Notes: generated by a model from the sequence alone, not told the origin. A DNA stretch of 64,000 nucleotides from Acinetobacter sp. ANC 4470 (GCF_002135335.1 NZ_NEGC01000007.1:62001-126000); one strand, 5' to 3'; numbered from the stretch's first letter, positions 1 through 9,011 are shown. Translations and numbers: made by a program.

Positions 1-53
1 TAAGGCGCTAATGGCTTTCCTGTTCCCTCTGGAAGGATGATTTTTTTAGGCAT
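1..53 (-). CDS. rutC: RutC, 3-aminoacrylate deaminase, 5' end only
   Basis: A minus-strand frame opens at an ATG (53-51) 37 bp after the rutB stop and runs off the window edge after 17 codons, reading MPKKIILPEGTGKPLAP. This matches the start of RutC (RidA/YjgF family), whose E. coli form I recall as beginning MPKQVIIPPGTTTPIAP. RutC acts on 3-aminoacrylate in the Rut uracil catabolic pathway. Its position directly after rutA-rutB fits the rut operon order. Only the N-terminus is visible, so completeness cannot be judged. Confidence 0.82.
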   Translation of the reverse strand, partial: MPKKIILPEGTGKPLAP

Positions 54-90
54 AGGTTTATTCTCTGATCATTTTATTCAACGGGTTTAC

Positions 91-852
91 TTAAGCTGTT
101 TTGTCAAAATGTTGCGGATTTAACTGAAAAGTTTTCGTAAATTCCTGCGTATCCGACACCCAGCCAAAGAATGTTTTAATGTTATACAGGCTGGCTTGCT
201 GTGCTTCTGCTGGCCCAGCCTGATGACATGCATCACCCAGTGCTACGCCAAAATACTCAAGAAAAAAGCCATCTCTTAACGTCGATTCCACACACACATT
301 GGTCGCAATACCGACAAAAACCAAGTTACGAATACCCTTACTGCGCAACATGCTATCCAGTGCTGTATTAAAGAAACCGCTATAACGTGGTTTTTCAATC
401 ACAATGTCTTGTGCTAAAGGTTGTAACTCATCAATCAGTTCAAAGTCCCAGCCCCCTTTTGCAAGCAATTTTCCTTGCAGTTCAGGTTGCTTACGCATGG
501 TTTTTAAGGCATTGGATTTATGAAAATTCGGTGAATTTACACCACCTGCTTCAACATACTGGTCATCCCAGCCATTTTTGAAATAAATCACTTGAATGCC
601 CGCGGCATGTGCAGCAGCGACCGCTTTTTTAATGTTCTCCACTACAGGCTGGGTGGTCGAGACATCAAAACCGGCTAAATCCAAATAGCCACCTTTTGAG
701 GTATAGGCATTTTGCATATCAATCACGATTAATGCCGTTTGCTCAGGTGCGAGTTGAATCGCTTCTGGTTCTGCTTTTAAAATTTTTCCAGTTCCTGCGG
801 CTTGGGTAAATCCTGCACAAACCACATTTTCAAATGATGTATTGCTATTCAT
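91..852 (-). CDS. rutB: RutB, ureidoacrylate (peracid) amidohydrolase
   Basis: This 253-residue isochorismatase-fold hydrolase hydrolyses the ureidoacrylate (peracid) product of RutA, releasing carbamate and 3-aminoacrylate in the cytosol. The cysteine-hydrolase triad is visible: D45 in VIDMQNAY, K154 in EKPRYSGFF and C187 in [11 protein letters not shown]. It is slightly longer than E. coli RutB (about 230 aa) because of an N-terminal extension. Its ATG overlaps the rutA stop by 4 bp (ATGA), so the two are translationally coupled. It is probably expressed from the sigma-54 promoter upstream of rutA. The family call and the context agree. Confidence 0.95.
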   Translation of the reverse strand: MNSNTSFENVVCAGFTQAAGTGKILKAEPEAIQLAPEQTALIVIDMQNAYTSKGGYLDLAGFDVSTTQPVVENIKKAVAAAHAAGIQVIYFKNGWDDQYVEAGGVNSPNFHKSNALKTMRKQPELQGKLLAKGGWDFELIDELQPLAQDIVIEKPRYSGFFNTALDSMLRSKGIRNLVFVGIATNVCVESTLRDGFFLEYFGVALGDACHQAGPAEAQQASLYNIKTFFGWVSDTQEFTKTFQLNPQHFDKTA

Positions 853-1964
853 GCTGACTTCTCCAAAACAGGGATTTGAGTCGCTTCGCCCTCAACCACA
901 ATATGTTCACGACATTTCATTAACGGTTGAATTTTTTGACCAAAGTCTTCCACCCCCTGAATAAAATCATCAAAGGTTAAAAGAATGCCTTCAGTACCTT
1001 TAATTTCACCAATTTCATCCAGCATTTTGGCAACATTTTCATAAGAGCCAACAAGCGTTCCCATATTGATATTTACTGGAGATACACTAGAAGCCATTTG
1101 ACGAATATTGGTATCTGTACCCGATTTAGTGTCTTTACCACCCTGATTTAATAACCAGTTAATCGCTTCTACATCCGCCCCATCGTTATAGCTTTGCCAT
1201 TTCGCAAAAGCTTCATCATCCGTTTCAGCAGCAATCAGCATGAATAAAACATAGGTAGAAACATCACGTCCTGTTTTATCAGTTTGCGCTTTTAAGCGGT
1301 CATTAATATCGGCATAGGCTTTAGGTGTATTTAAACCTTTACCAAAGACAAAATTATAGTCGGCATATTTAGCCGAGAACTCCAAACCTGTATCGGATTG
1401 TCCTGCACAAATAATTTTCATGTCTGCTTGTGGACGAGGACTGACCCGACAATCATCCATTTGGAAATGTTCGCCTTTAAAATCTGATTTTCCTGTCGCC
1501 CAAAGCTCACGTAAAATTTCTACATATTCCGACAAATAATCATAACGTTTCGCGAAATATTCATCCCCTGGCCACATGCCCATTTGTTTATATTCAGGTG
1601 CTTGCCAACCAGTAACCACATTTAAACCAAAACGCCCATTCGAAATAGAATCAATGGTCGATGCCATACGTGCCACAATTGCAGGTGGCATGACTAAGGT
1701 TGCAGCAGTGGCATAAATTTGAATTTTACTTGTAACTGCTGCCAGCCCAGCCATTAAAGTAAAGGTTTCAAGGTTATGATCCCAGAATTCCGTTTTTCCG
1801 CCGAAGCCACGCAGTTTGATCATCGATAGTGCAAAATCAAATCCGTAATGTTCCGCACGTTGCACGATCTGTTTGTTCATTTCAAAGCTAGGTTTATATT
1901 GTGGTGCATTTTCAGACAGCAACCAGCCATTATTTCCAATTGGACAAAAGACACCGATTTTCAT
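849..1964 (-). CDS. rutA: RutA, FMN-dependent pyrimidine monooxygenase
   Basis: RutA opens the uracil ring using FMNH2 and O2 and starts the Rut pathway, which releases pyrimidine nitrogen. The 371-aa protein has the luciferase-like flavin fold. It starts [14 protein letters not shown] and has the conserved stretches [11 protein letters not shown] and [25 protein letters not shown]. The frame is open further upstream (to 2018), but the ATG at 1964 gives the family-typical N-terminus and has a weak AGGTG eight bases ahead. It overlaps rutB by 4 bp. A sigma-54 type promoter lies about 80 bp upstream of the start, which fits nitrogen control of this operon in E. coli. Confidence 0.95.
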   Translation of the reverse strand: MKIGVFCPIGNNGWLLSENAPQYKPSFEMNKQIVQRAEHYGFDFALSMIKLRGFGGKTEFWDHNLETFTLMAGLAAVTSKIQIYATAATLVMPPAIVARMASTIDSISNGRFGLNVVTGWQAPEYKQMGMWPGDEYFAKRYDYLSEYVEILRELWATGKSDFKGEHFQMDDCRVSPRPQADMKIICAGQSDTGLEFSAKYADYNFVFGKGLNTPKAYADINDRLKAQTDKTGRDVSTYVLFMLIAAETDDEAFAKWQSYNDGADVEAINWLLNQGGKDTKSGTDTNIRQMASSVSPVNINMGTLVGSYENVAKMLDEIGEIKGTEGILLTFDDFIQGVEDFGQKIQPLMKCREHIVVEGEATQIPVLEKSA

Positions 1965-2040
1965 TTTTGAGCACCTGTTTTTTACCATTTGTTTAAAAAT
2001 ACCCTTCAGGCATTCCACTTTCTTACTTATGCAAAGTATT

Positions 2041-2058
2041 TAGCAAATGGCATGCCAA
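2041..2058 (-). promoter_or_regulatory. Sigma-54 (-24/-12) promoter of rutA
   Basis: The minus strand reads TTGGCATGCCATTTGCTA. It has the -24 GG and -12 GC elements separated by exactly 10 bases and matches the sigma-54 consensus TGGCAYR-N4-TTGCW at every defined position. It lies about 80 bp upstream of the rutA ATG. The E. coli rut operon is NtrC/sigma-54 controlled, so the site makes biological sense. A loose NtrC-like dyad (TGCACT, five bases, AGTTGCA) sits at 2135-2152, with one extra base in the second arm. The rest of the gap (2019-2337) is AT-rich and holds the rutD terminator. Confidence 0.72.
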
Positions 2059-2235
2059 ATATTATTTTTTAATATAAATCATATTCTTATAATTTATTTA
2101 TTTTATCAAACAGTAAAATAACCAACCAATAAGATGCACTGTTATAGTTGCAATCGCTCTAAAAAAATGCACAATTTAAAAAAACCAGTCACTATTTTTT
2201 ATAAACTATGAACATCTTTAACAGCATAAATAAAA

Positions 2236-2261
2236 AAACCGTGATCTTAAAATCACGGTTT
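2236..2261 (-). terminator. Terminator after rutD
   Basis: Perfect 10-bp stem AAACCGTGAT / ATCACGGTTT with a 6-base loop (2246-2251). On the minus strand it is followed by a long T-rich run, so it ends rutD transcription before the rutA promoter. Confidence 0.8.
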
Positions 2262-2337
2262 AATCAAACAAACTAAAAACCAGCTTATTCACACTTCTAA
2301 AAATACAAGTGCTGTCTGTAGATTCACTAACTAAAGA

Positions 2338-3153
2338 CTATGAACCCGTCATTTGCATCAAATGTGGCTGAAAAAATTGCAGTATGGTTTTATTCAATAA
2401 CTCTGGCATGGTCACTGTTGAAGCATGTGCTCCTGTTTCAAGCACAGTCAATTGTCCATGTCCAAACTGTTGCTGTAAATCACTAGATTTTTGTACGGGC
2501 ACTAAAAAATCATCCTGATTTGTAATGAAATGCAGTCGACTATGCTGCAATGCCTGTATGTGCTGTTCATTGATCCTAAATTTTTGTGCAGCATCAATGC
2601 GCCTAAGAACATTTTGAGTTGGTGGAAAATCTTTAAGTTGAATATTTTCTACTGTATTTAAATGTTCATGATTTTTTGAAATCCATGCGGGCGGATACAG
2701 AAACAACCCCTGTGCTCTGACGTAAGCCTCTGAACCTACTGATTTTAATAAGTGAATTCGAGCTTCAAAACATTTCCTTGTATGTGGATCTAGCTCATTC
2801 CATGCATTAATACAGGTTAAACTTAAGCATCTATTTTCAGATGCTTTCATTAAAACAGCCAATTCTACCCCAATAAATCCACCAATCGCATGCCCAATAA
2901 AATGAAAATGCTGAATTTTTTCTTGCGTTAAAATTTGCAATAATTGCTTGGCTAAATCAGTCATTGAATATTGTTCTGATAAAGCCATTGAATCGGCATG
3001 GCAACCTTCTTGGTCATAACTTAAAACATGAAAATACTGGGTTAATACTGTAATCTGAGGTTGCCAAAAACTGGCATGACCGCCCAAGCCTGAAGATAAA
3101 ATCAAAAAATCAGCATTTAAGTTTTCTGTACAACGATGAATTTGATAGCTCAT
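2338..3153 (-). CDS. rutD: RutD, alpha/beta hydrolase of the Rut pathway
   Basis: This 271-aa alpha/beta hydrolase is proposed in E. coli to speed hydrolysis of aminoacrylate. The similarity is family-wide: SGLGG near residue 22, YDQEG, GHAIGG at the nucleophile elbow, HTRKCFEARIHLL, AQGLFLYPPAW, LRRIDAA and a C-terminal GAHAS. The elbow has alanine where ordinary hydrolases have serine; E. coli RutD is GHALG as I recall it, so this is a family trait. The ATG at 3153 gives the family's N-terminal length; an in-frame ATG at 3162 is possible. It lies upstream of rutA as its own unit, with its own sigma-54 promoter and terminator. Confidence 0.85.
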   Translation of the reverse strand: MSYQIHRCTENLNADFLILSSGLGGHASFWQPQITVLTQYFHVLSYDQEGCHADSMALSEQYSMTDLAKQLLQILTQEKIQHFHFIGHAIGGFIGVELAVLMKASENRCLSLTCINAWNELDPHTRKCFEARIHLLKSVGSEAYVRAQGLFLYPPAWISKNHEHLNTVENIQLKDFPPTQNVLRRIDAAQKFRINEQHIQALQHSRLHFITNQDDFLVPVQKSSDLQQQFGHGQLTVLETGAHASTVTMPELLNKTILQFFQPHLMQMTGS

Positions 3154-3188
3154 TTTTACCATTCATTAAAATAAATTTAATGATAAAC

Positions 3189-3205
3189 AGCAAGATTTGT
3201 GCCTA
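3189..3205 (-). promoter_or_regulatory. Sigma-54 (-24/-12) promoter of rutD
   Basis: The minus strand reads TAGGCACAAATCTTGCT. It has GGCAC at -24 and TTGCT at -12, with exactly 10 bases between GG and GC. Only the leading T of TGGCAC is replaced. It lies 36 bp from the ATG at 3153, leaving a short leader. A second independent sigma-54 match in front of a rut gene strengthens both calls. Confidence 0.66.
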
Positions 3206-3523
3206 AAAATTATCAAATAGAAATTGATACTAGGTACACAGAGAGCTTGACCCAACTTACGGTTATTCAAATTATATAATTAAGCTGAACACGGATTAAC
3301 AGAAATAGAACCTGAGCATTTAAAAAACTTGCAATAGATGCAGCGTATACCCAAATAATTCGTGTTTATTTATCTTCAGGTAATGTCTTGGTCTTGAAAC
3401 TGATTATTTAGATCAAAGCATTCGCAAACAAAAAAGCACTGTGTAAAATTATTATCTTTGTATTCATCCTTGCTATAGGTTTTTTATTTTTTAAATATAT
3501 TTAGCTTAAATACATAACGACAA
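3206..3523. other. Gene-free AT-rich gap between kbp and rutD
   Basis: I find no credible reading frame, RNA or repeat here. The stretch presumably holds upstream control sequence for rutD. A TTGACC (3247) and a TATAAT (3275) are present but 22 bp apart, too far for a normal sigma-70 promoter. Confidence 0.4.
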
Positions 3524-3544
3524 AAAGGCGCAGTACGCGCCTTT
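3524..3544 (-). terminator. Terminator after kbp
   Basis: Stem AAAGGCGC / GCGCCTTT with loop AGTAC, followed on the minus strand by a T run, 15 bp after the kbp stop. Confidence 0.8.
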
Positions 3545-3558
3545 CTACATCTCTAAAA

Positions 3559-4032
3559 TTAAGCTGGAATACGAAGAACCTGTCCTGGAAAAATATCATC
3601 AGCATTTTTCAGCAATGGGCGATTTGCTTCAAAAATTTTATTATATTGATTTGCATCGCCATAAGACTCTTTTGAAATTCTAGAAAGGTTATCGCCTGAT
3701 TTAACGGTATAAAACTTACTTTCTGGTGCAGGAGTTGCCACTGTCATTTGATCATCGACCTGTGCTACATGATCAATATTCCCAACCGCTAATATAATTT
3801 TTTCACGGTCAGCTTGGCTTTGTACTTGCCCCTTAATGGTTGCTAAGTCAGAAGCACCGTTATAACTGACGGATAGACCCGTTACAGGCAAACCTAATGC
3901 TTTGATATGACCTAGAAGCTTATTGGCAATTTCTTGTGCTGACGGCTCTGCTGGTGTTGCCGGAGCTGCTTGTTGCTCTGCTGGTGCTGTATTCTTTTTA
4001 CCGATACCTTTTACAAAATCAAAAAGACCCAT
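3559..4032 (-). CDS. kbp: Kbp (YgaU)-like BON-LysM protein
   Basis: The 157-aa protein resembles E. coli Kbp/YgaU, a cytoplasmic potassium-binding protein, from end to end. It starts MGLFDFVKGIGKK and has an Ala/Pro/Gln-rich linker to about residue 30. A BON domain follows at about 35-98 (AVGNIDHVAQVDDQ). A C-terminal LysM domain covers about 105-156 (FYTVKSGDNLSRISKESYGDANQYNKIFEANRPLL...GQVLRIP). There is no signal peptide. The ATG has GGAG eight bases upstream. It is monocistronic, with its own terminator. Acinetobacter annotations often call it simply a LysM protein; the Kbp role is inferred from homology. Confidence 0.9.
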   Translation of the reverse strand: MGLFDFVKGIGKKNTAPAEQQAAPATPAEPSAQEIANKLLGHIKALGLPVTGLSVSYNGASDLATIKGQVQSQADREKIILAVGNIDHVAQVDDQMTVATPAPESKFYTVKSGDNLSRISKESYGDANQYNKIFEANRPLLKNADDIFPGQVLRIPA

Positions 4033-4184
4033 TGTATTTCTCCGTAATTGTTATTTATGCTATTTAAAAAATAGTCTTCTGTTTTTATACCTAAATTTTT
4101 TATATAAAAAGGTTGTCTTTGGTAAATCAAATGTAAAAATATGTAATCAAAGTTGTGTAATAGCCATTTTAATTTCCCAATAAA

Positions 4185-4208
4185 AAAGCCACCTCAGAAG
4201 GTGGCTTT
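4185..4208 (-). terminator. Terminator after acpP
   Basis: Stem AAAGCCACC / GGTGGCTTT around loop TCAGAA, with A/T runs on both sides. It ends the yceD-rpmF-fabD-fabG-acpP unit 26 bp after the acpP stop. Confidence 0.88.
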
Positions 4209-4234
4209 AATTTTCAGCTACGCTGAAACAACAA

Positions 4235-4471
4235 TTAACCTAGTTTCTTAGAAACATAGTCAATTGCAGATTGAACAGTTGTGATTTCGTTAGAATCTTC
4301 ATCAGGGATAGTGATGTCAAAATCATTTTCGAAAGACATAACAAGCTCAACTAAGTCCAAAGAGTCAGCACCTAAGTCATCCATAAAAGATGCTTCGTTT
4401 TTAATCTCTTCAGCTTTAAGACCAAGTTGTTCTGCAACCGCTTGTTTGATACGTAGTTCGATATCGCTCAC
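4235..4471 (-). CDS. acpP: Acyl carrier protein AcpP
   Basis: AcpP carries growing acyl chains for type II fatty acid synthesis on a phosphopantetheine arm. The attachment motif [11 protein letters not shown] places the modified serine at residue 37. I start it at the GTG (4471-4469), giving 78 aa beginning [10 protein letters not shown] as is usual for ACP. An upstream in-frame ATG (4486) would add five residues and destroy the fit, because the Shine-Dalgarno GAGGAG lies between the two, seven bases before the GTG. It is the last gene of the fab run, followed by a strong terminator. The high acidic content (EE, DD, DED) is typical. Confidence 0.97.
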   Translation of the reverse strand: MSDIELRIKQAVAEQLGLKAEEIKNEASFMDDLGADSLDLVELVMSFENDFDITIPDEDSNEITTVQSAIDYVSKKLG

Positions 4472-4554
4472 AGGAATTCTCCTCATTGCTTGTGGCGTTT
4501 TTAATGCCGTTAGTTTAATTGAATATCTAATTTTTGGAAAGTTTATACTTGAGC

Positions 4555-5289
4555 TTAGCTCATGTATAGACCACCATTCACATGTAAAACAGTACCAGTG
4601 ATATAACTTGCTTTCTCGCTAGCTAAAAAGCTCACTGCATTCGCGATATCTTGTGGATCACCTAAACGGTTTAATGCCACTTGATCAATCATTTTCTTAC
4701 GAATTTCTTCACTTAATTGTTCAGTCATTTCTGTTGCAATGAAACCTGGGGCAACAGCATTCACTGTAATTTGGCGACTACCCATTTCTTTTGCAAGACT
4801 ACGACCGAACGCCTCTATACCTGCCTTTGCCGCAGAATAGTTGGCTTGTCCCGGATTTGCAAAGTGTGCAACTACAGAACTAATGTTAATAATGCGTCCA
4901 AAACGTGCTTTAGTCATGCCTTTTAAAACACGCTTAGATAGACGGTAAACGGCTTTCAAATGAATATTAAGAATATCATCCCAATCATCTTCAGACATAC
5001 GCAATAACAAATTATCTTTGGTGATGCCTGCATTATTTACCAGTATAAGAACAGGACCATATTTTTGTTCAATATCTGTAACTAAGGCATCAATGGCTGT
5101 CGCATCGCGTACATCCAGTACTTGACCTGCACCATTTTCAGCAAAACTTGCAGATAATTTTTCTGCGCCTGCTTCAGAAGTTGCCGTACCTACCACAAAA
5201 TAACCGTCTAAAATAAGTTGCTGAGCAATGGCTGCACCAATCCCTCTGCTCGCACCTGTGACCAGTGCGACTTTACGTTCTTGTGTCAT
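4555..5289 (-). CDS. fabG: 3-oxoacyl-ACP reductase FabG
   Basis: FabG reduces 3-ketoacyl-ACP to 3-hydroxyacyl-ACP with NADPH. The 244-aa protein has the family length. Visible motifs are the Rossmann TGASRGIG (residues 11-18), NNAG, and the catalytic triad S138 (INISS), Y151 and K155 (YSAAK), plus the C-terminal [10 protein letters not shown]. The start overlaps the fabD stop by 4 bp. Gene order fabD-fabG-acpP is the standard cluster, here with rpmF directly in front and without fabH or plsX. Confidence 0.97.
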   Translation of the reverse strand: MTQERKVALVTGASRGIGAAIAQQLILDGYFVVGTATSEAGAEKLSASFAENGAGQVLDVRDATAIDALVTDIEQKYGPVLILVNNAGITKDNLLLRMSEDDWDDILNIHLKAVYRLSKRVLKGMTKARFGRIINISSVVAHFANPGQANYSAAKAGIEAFGRSLAKEMGSRQITVNAVAPGFIATEMTEQLSEEIRKKMIDQVALNRLGDPQDIANAVSFLASEKASYITGTVLHVNGGLYMS

Positions 5290-6272
5290 GCAATTTTCCC
5301 TTCAGCCACCAAAATGGCATTTAGTGCATCCTCCAAACGACTTTTACTATCGAGCGGAAATGCTTTTTCAATATTTGGTAAACGCTTCGCAAGATTAGCA
5401 AGCACATTTCCCGGACCACATTCAACCACATATTGCACACCTTGATCTTGAAGGTATTGCATGGTCTTGGTCCATTGCACAGGTTGATACAACTGCGCGG
5501 TTAATGCCTGACGTAATTGCGTCACGTCTGTCGCAATTTCTGCGTTGACATTTTGTAATACAGGAAGGTTCGGTAGCTCAATGGCAGTTTGTTCCAAAGC
5601 TGCCGCAAACTTTTCCGCAGCAGGTTTCATCAATGAACAATGTGATGGCACTGAAACTGGAAGTGCAATGGCTTTACCTGATTGTTCTTTTGCAATAACC
5701 ATAACGGCTTCTACAGCTGCTTTATCGCCAGCAATCACAACCTGACCTTGAGCATTATAATTAGCTGCTTCTACTGAGCCTATACCTTGCGCATTGACTT
5801 GAGCACATAACTCAAGTACTTGGGCATCATCTAATCCTAAGATTGCTGCCATTGCACCCTGCCCTTGAGGGACAGCATCTTGCATGAGTTTACCACGTAA
5901 GTTGACCAGTTTAACGGCATCACCAAGGCTCATTGCCCCAGCAGCAACCAATGCACTGTATTCACCCAGTGAATGACCTGCTAGATATTTTGGTGCAACA
6001 CCGCCTAATTCCAACCACACGCGCCATAAGGCGATACTTGCAGTCAGCAACACAGGCTGGGTAAATTCTGTTTGATTTAAGCCTTCACCACTTTGTGCAA
6101 TGTGCCACAAATCAAAACCAATCGCGTCTGAAGCCTCAGTAAAAGTATCAATCACACCACTAAACTGTTCTGCAAGGTCGGCTAACATACCAACTTTTTG
6201 TGAACCCTGACCAGGAAAAACAAATGCAGTTTTTGTCGCTTGAGCTGCTTGCTCGAGTGGTTTAACAGACAT
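5286..6272 (-). CDS. fabD: Malonyl-CoA:ACP transacylase FabD
   Basis: FabD moves malonyl from CoA to ACP. The 328-aa protein has the oxyanion loop FPGQGSQKVGM near residue 19, the nucleophile motif GHSLGEYSAL with S101, and the C-terminal VQYVVECGPGNVLANLAKR. It runs a little longer than the E. coli enzyme (about 309 aa) because of the N-terminal MSVKPLEQAAQAT. GGA about eight bases ahead supports the ATG. It follows rpmF after 158 bp that include the rpmF hairpin, so read-through is likely partial. Confidence 0.97.
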   Translation of the reverse strand: MSVKPLEQAAQATKTAFVFPGQGSQKVGMLADLAEQFSGVIDTFTEASDAIGFDLWHIAQSGEGLNQTEFTQPVLLTASIALWRVWLELGGVAPKYLAGHSLGEYSALVAAGAMSLGDAVKLVNLRGKLMQDAVPQGQGAMAAILGLDDAQVLELCAQVNAQGIGSVEAANYNAQGQVVIAGDKAAVEAVMVIAKEQSGKAIALPVSVPSHCSLMKPAAEKFAAALEQTAIELPNLPVLQNVNAEIATDVTQLRQALTAQLYQPVQWTKTMQYLQDQGVQYVVECGPGNVLANLAKRLPNIEKAFPLDSKSRLEDALNAILVAEGKIA

Positions 6273-6376
6273 ATAAAAATCCTTTCATGAACCTAAGTTC
6301 GTTTATGGAGCGAAATTTAACACTTAATTTTTGTTTTGGTAATTGCCAAATACAACAAAAAACAGCAACAAAAAAA

Positions 6377-6392
6377 GGGAGCTTTCGCTCCC
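6377..6392 (-). terminator. Hairpin after rpmF
   Basis: Stem GGGAGC / GCTCCC, loop TTTC, followed on the minus strand by seven T. It sits 38 bp after the rpmF stop and ahead of fabD, so it probably lowers fabD expression relative to the ribosomal protein gene. Confidence 0.8.
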
Positions 6393-6430
6393 ATTTTTTC
6401 TACTAAGCTTAACGCTTAATACATCATCAA

Positions 6431-6613
6431 TTATTCAGCAGATGCTTTAGCGAATAATTGACGACCACGGTAGATACCATCTTTAGTCACGTGGTGACGA
6501 CGGTGAATTTCACCAGATGTTTGGTCTACAGTTAATGCATTCTCGGTTAAAGCGTCATGTGAACGGCGCATGTCACGGCGAGAGCGACTTTTACGGTTTT
6601 GCTGAACGGCCAT
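6431..6613 (-). CDS. rpmF: 50S ribosomal protein bL32
   Basis: This 60-aa basic protein begins [22 protein letters not shown] and ends [17 protein letters not shown], the normal bL32 pattern. There are no zinc-ribbon cysteines, as usual in gammaproteobacteria. It lies 77 bp downstream of yceD, the standard pairing, and is followed by a hairpin. Confidence 0.97.
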   Translation of the reverse strand: MAVQQNRKSRSRRDMRRSHDALTENALTVDQTSGEIHRRHHVTKDGIYRGRQLFAKASAE

Positions 6614-6690
6614 GATGGCTCCTTACAAAGATCGAAAAAATGGATCAGAACAAATTCAGTTGTCTTATACTTAGCAGTATAACACAAAAA

Positions 6691-7248
6691 TTAGTTAAGT
6701 TTGCCCTTCAAACCTGCCAAAATATCAAACGGATTATCCCGTTTTTCTTCGACAACGTCATCATTGGCGGGTTGATGCTTATGCTCACAAACATCATGTT
6801 TAGGAGACAAAGGTATCAACAATAACAATTCATCTTCTATCAGCGCGAGTAAATCAACCAACGCAGGCGCATCAATGCTACCTTTTGTCGTTGCGTCACT
6901 CTCACCTAAAACGATGAAATCAGCATCCTCATCCAAGCGCTCTATCAGTGATTCATCATCCACAAGCGCTAAATGAAAATCTGAAACGAGAGCAATTTCA
7001 ACAGTATTCAGACAACGCTGACATTCCATTGGGACTTTCGTTTCAACATGACCATTTAGCCATACAATACGATGATACGCATCCATTGATAGCTTACAGT
7101 CTATGTTAATCAATTGATGTTCAATTGATCCAACAGCTTCACGGGAAATTCGAACAAAGCGAGACAATGGCAGGGTACCTGACCATGCATAACCTTGTTC
7201 AGCCCATTTAAACGGCTCAATCTGTGCCGGAAAGGTATTTGCTGACAT
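6691..7248 (-). CDS. yceD: YceD, 23S rRNA accumulation protein (DUF177)
   Basis: The 185-aa protein of the DUF177/YceD family is linked to 23S rRNA accumulation in bacteria and to chloroplast ribosome assembly in plants. The diagnostic stretch is VPMECQRCLNTVEIAL (a CxxC pair near residue 76), followed by an acidic domain and a C-terminal tail ENPFDILAGLKG-like ending (NPFDILAGLKGKLN). Coupling to rpmF is conserved across many bacteria. It is divergent from epmC, 97 bp away. The molecular mechanism of the family is not settled. Confidence 0.92.
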   Translation of the reverse strand: MSANTFPAQIEPFKWAEQGYAWSGTLPLSRFVRISREAVGSIEHQLINIDCKLSMDAYHRIVWLNGHVETKVPMECQRCLNTVEIALVSDFHLALVDDESLIERLDEDADFIVLGESDATTKGSIDAPALVDLLALIEDELLLLIPLSPKHDVCEHKHQPANDDVVEEKRDNPFDILAGLKGKLN

Positions 7249-7345
7249 AATTAAGGCGGCAATTCTACAAATTCATGGGTACTCTGTCAAAGATTAAGAT
7301 ACAATTTTGCACTTATTTAGACAGATCATTTGGGTAATACAAGTC

Positions 7346-8008
7346 ATGCATCAGTTGCAGCCGCAACCTGAAGTCACAACTTCATTACAGTTCAACACTC
7401 ATTCAACTTTAGCTTTTGCTGAAAATTCAATCCCTGTGCAACGTATACAGTGGGTGAATTTACATACAGAAGTTCAACAGGTCGATTGGCTTATCTTACA
7501 CTTTAATCATTGGTTTTCCCACCTAAATGTGACGCTTGTACGTGGAGATTTTGAACCAGAATACTTCCCTGCGACTGAAATTGAAGCTGCGCGGATTCAA
7601 TTTGCCCATGGTTTCTTTAATAGTGCACTGCATGAAATCAGCCATTGGAGCATTGCAGGCCAGCAAAGACGCTTATTGCCAGACCTCGGATATTGGTATG
7701 CGCCCGATGGTCGAACAGCTGAACAACAAACATTATTTGAGCAGGTCGAAATTAAACCACAAGCGATTGAATGGTTATTTTCCAAGGCATTTGGACGTAA
7801 ATTTCGAGTGTCTTTAGATAATTTAACTGGTGATGGCGGTAATGGCGCAGCATTTAAAGATCATGTTTATGCTCAAGTGCAACAATATTTTACTGGTGAA
7901 GCTAAACTGCCACGCGATGCAGCACACTTTATTGACTGCATCTGCGCCTGTGTTAGAAGTGGCAAAACATTACAAAGTGATGAGTTTCAAAGAGAAATGT
8001 TAGACTAA
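7346..8008 (+). CDS. epmC: EpmC-like elongation factor P hydroxylase
   Basis: EpmC hydroxylates the lysylated lysine of elongation factor P. From about residue 45 the protein follows E. coli EpmC (YfcM): GDFEPEYFPA, IQFAHGFFNSALHEISHWSIAG with the HExxH-like HEISH metal site, LGYWYAPDGR and FEQVEIKPQAIEWLF. Compared with E. coli it has an N-terminal extension of about 40 residues. The frame also opens at a TTG (7307), but the ATG at 7346 is preferred. No epmA or epmB is in this window. Confidence 0.88.
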   Translation: MHQLQPQPEVTTSLQFNTHSTLAFAENSIPVQRIQWVNLHTEVQQVDWLILHFNHWFSHLNVTLVRGDFEPEYFPATEIEAARIQFAHGFFNSALHEISHWSIAGQQRRLLPDLGYWYAPDGRTAEQQTLFEQVEIKPQAIEWLFSKAFGRKFRVSLDNLTGDGGNGAAFKDHVYAQVQQYFTGEAKLPRDAAHFIDCICACVRSGKTLQSDEFQREMLD

Positions 8009-8092
8009 ATTACATAAACCCATCAAAGCTTGATTGCAAGACTTTGTAACTTCAACAGATAATATCTAAAAATAAGTCGGGGGAAAATAACT

Positions 8093-8710
8093 ATGCTTCA
8101 TTTAAGAGTACATCCTGATAACCCTCAACCACGTTTGATTAGCCAAGCGGTAGAACGCATTCGAGCGGGCGATGTCGTGGTTTATCCCACCGATGCGGCT
8201 TATGCCATTGGTTGCCAAATTGGTAACAAAAGTGCCATGGAACGTATTTCTCAAATTCGTGGTTTAGGTCCAAAACACCAATATGCGATTATCTGCGCTG
8301 ATTTATCCGATATTGCCACCTATGCAAAAGTGGACAATGCCATGTATCGCTTACTGAAAAGTAATACCCCTGCTGTCACCACCTTTATTTTACCTGCAAC
8401 CAGTGAAGTTCCACGCCGCTTAATGCATCCCAAAAAGAAAACCATTGGGCTGCGTATTCCAAGCAACCCCATTTGCCAGATGTTATTAAAAGAACTAGGT
8501 GAACCGCTTTTAACCAGTACTCTCATTCTTCCCAATCATGAAGACCCTTTAGATGATCCTTATGATATTGAAATGGCGTTAGATAAACGTATTGATGTGT
8601 TTATTGATGGCGGTTTAGGTATTTTAAACACCACCAGTATTATTGATTTATCTGGCGATTATCCTGAAGTGATTCGTCGTGGTGTTGGAGATGTAAGCGC
8701 TTTTGAATAA
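8093..8710 (+). CDS. yciO: YciO, YrdC/Sua5-domain protein
   Basis: This 205-aa single-domain member of the Sua5/YciO/YrdC family begins MLHLRVHPDNPQPRLISQAVERIRAGDVVVYPTDAAYAIGC and ends IRRGVGDVSAFE, matching E. coli YciO over its full length. The family binds ATP and double-stranded RNA. TsaC members make threonylcarbamoyl-AMP for tRNA t6A; the role of YciO itself is less certain. A plausible RBS (GGGGGA-like run) lies just ahead of the ATG. Confidence 0.93.
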   Translation: MLHLRVHPDNPQPRLISQAVERIRAGDVVVYPTDAAYAIGCQIGNKSAMERISQIRGLGPKHQYAIICADLSDIATYAKVDNAMYRLLKSNTPAVTTFILPATSEVPRRLMHPKKKTIGLRIPSNPICQMLLKELGEPLLTSTLILPNHEDPLDDPYDIEMALDKRIDVFIDGGLGILNTTSIIDLSGDYPEVIRRGVGDVSAFE

Positions 8711-8744
8711 AAAGTACTTTTGATTAAGTGTCGAGAATAACCAA

Positions 8745-9011
8745 ATGGATTTATTCTATGTATTACTCAATATCAATAATTGCAGTGAAGATAAAACACT
8801 ATATGTAGAACGCCCTTGGACTCTTGAATCTGAAGTTCAAGTCATCTTTCATTCTAATGATGCAAAAAACATAAATATCGAAAATAAAGTTTTCGAATAC
8901 TTTCTAGATGTTTCTGTTATCGATGAATTGTTTGCTCAATTTGCGAATCAAAATTTATGCCTTCGAGATACATGCCAACGTATCGTTGAATTTGCTTTAA
9001 ATAATGCCTAA
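8745..9011 (+). CDS. Hypothetical protein, 88 aa
   Basis: A small acidic protein beginning MDLFYVLLNINNCSEDKTLYVERPWTLESEVQVIF and ending RDTCQRIVEFALNNA. There is no signal peptide, membrane segment or recognisable motif. It follows yciO by 34 bp on the same strand, so it may be co-transcribed. An 11-bp AT-rich inverted repeat (9020-9055) follows its stop without a clear T run. I do not recognise a family; the even codon use and alternating charged and hydrophobic residues suggest a real protein. Confidence 0.6.
   Translation: MDLFYVLLNINNCSEDKTLYVERPWTLESEVQVIFHSNDAKNINIENKVFEYFLDVSVIDELFAQFANQNLCLRDTCQRIVEFALNNA

Noticed and set aside
3247..3280. TTGACC plus TATAAT as a sigma-70 promoter
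   Set aside because: 22-bp spacing is outside the working range, and a sigma-54 site serves rutD.
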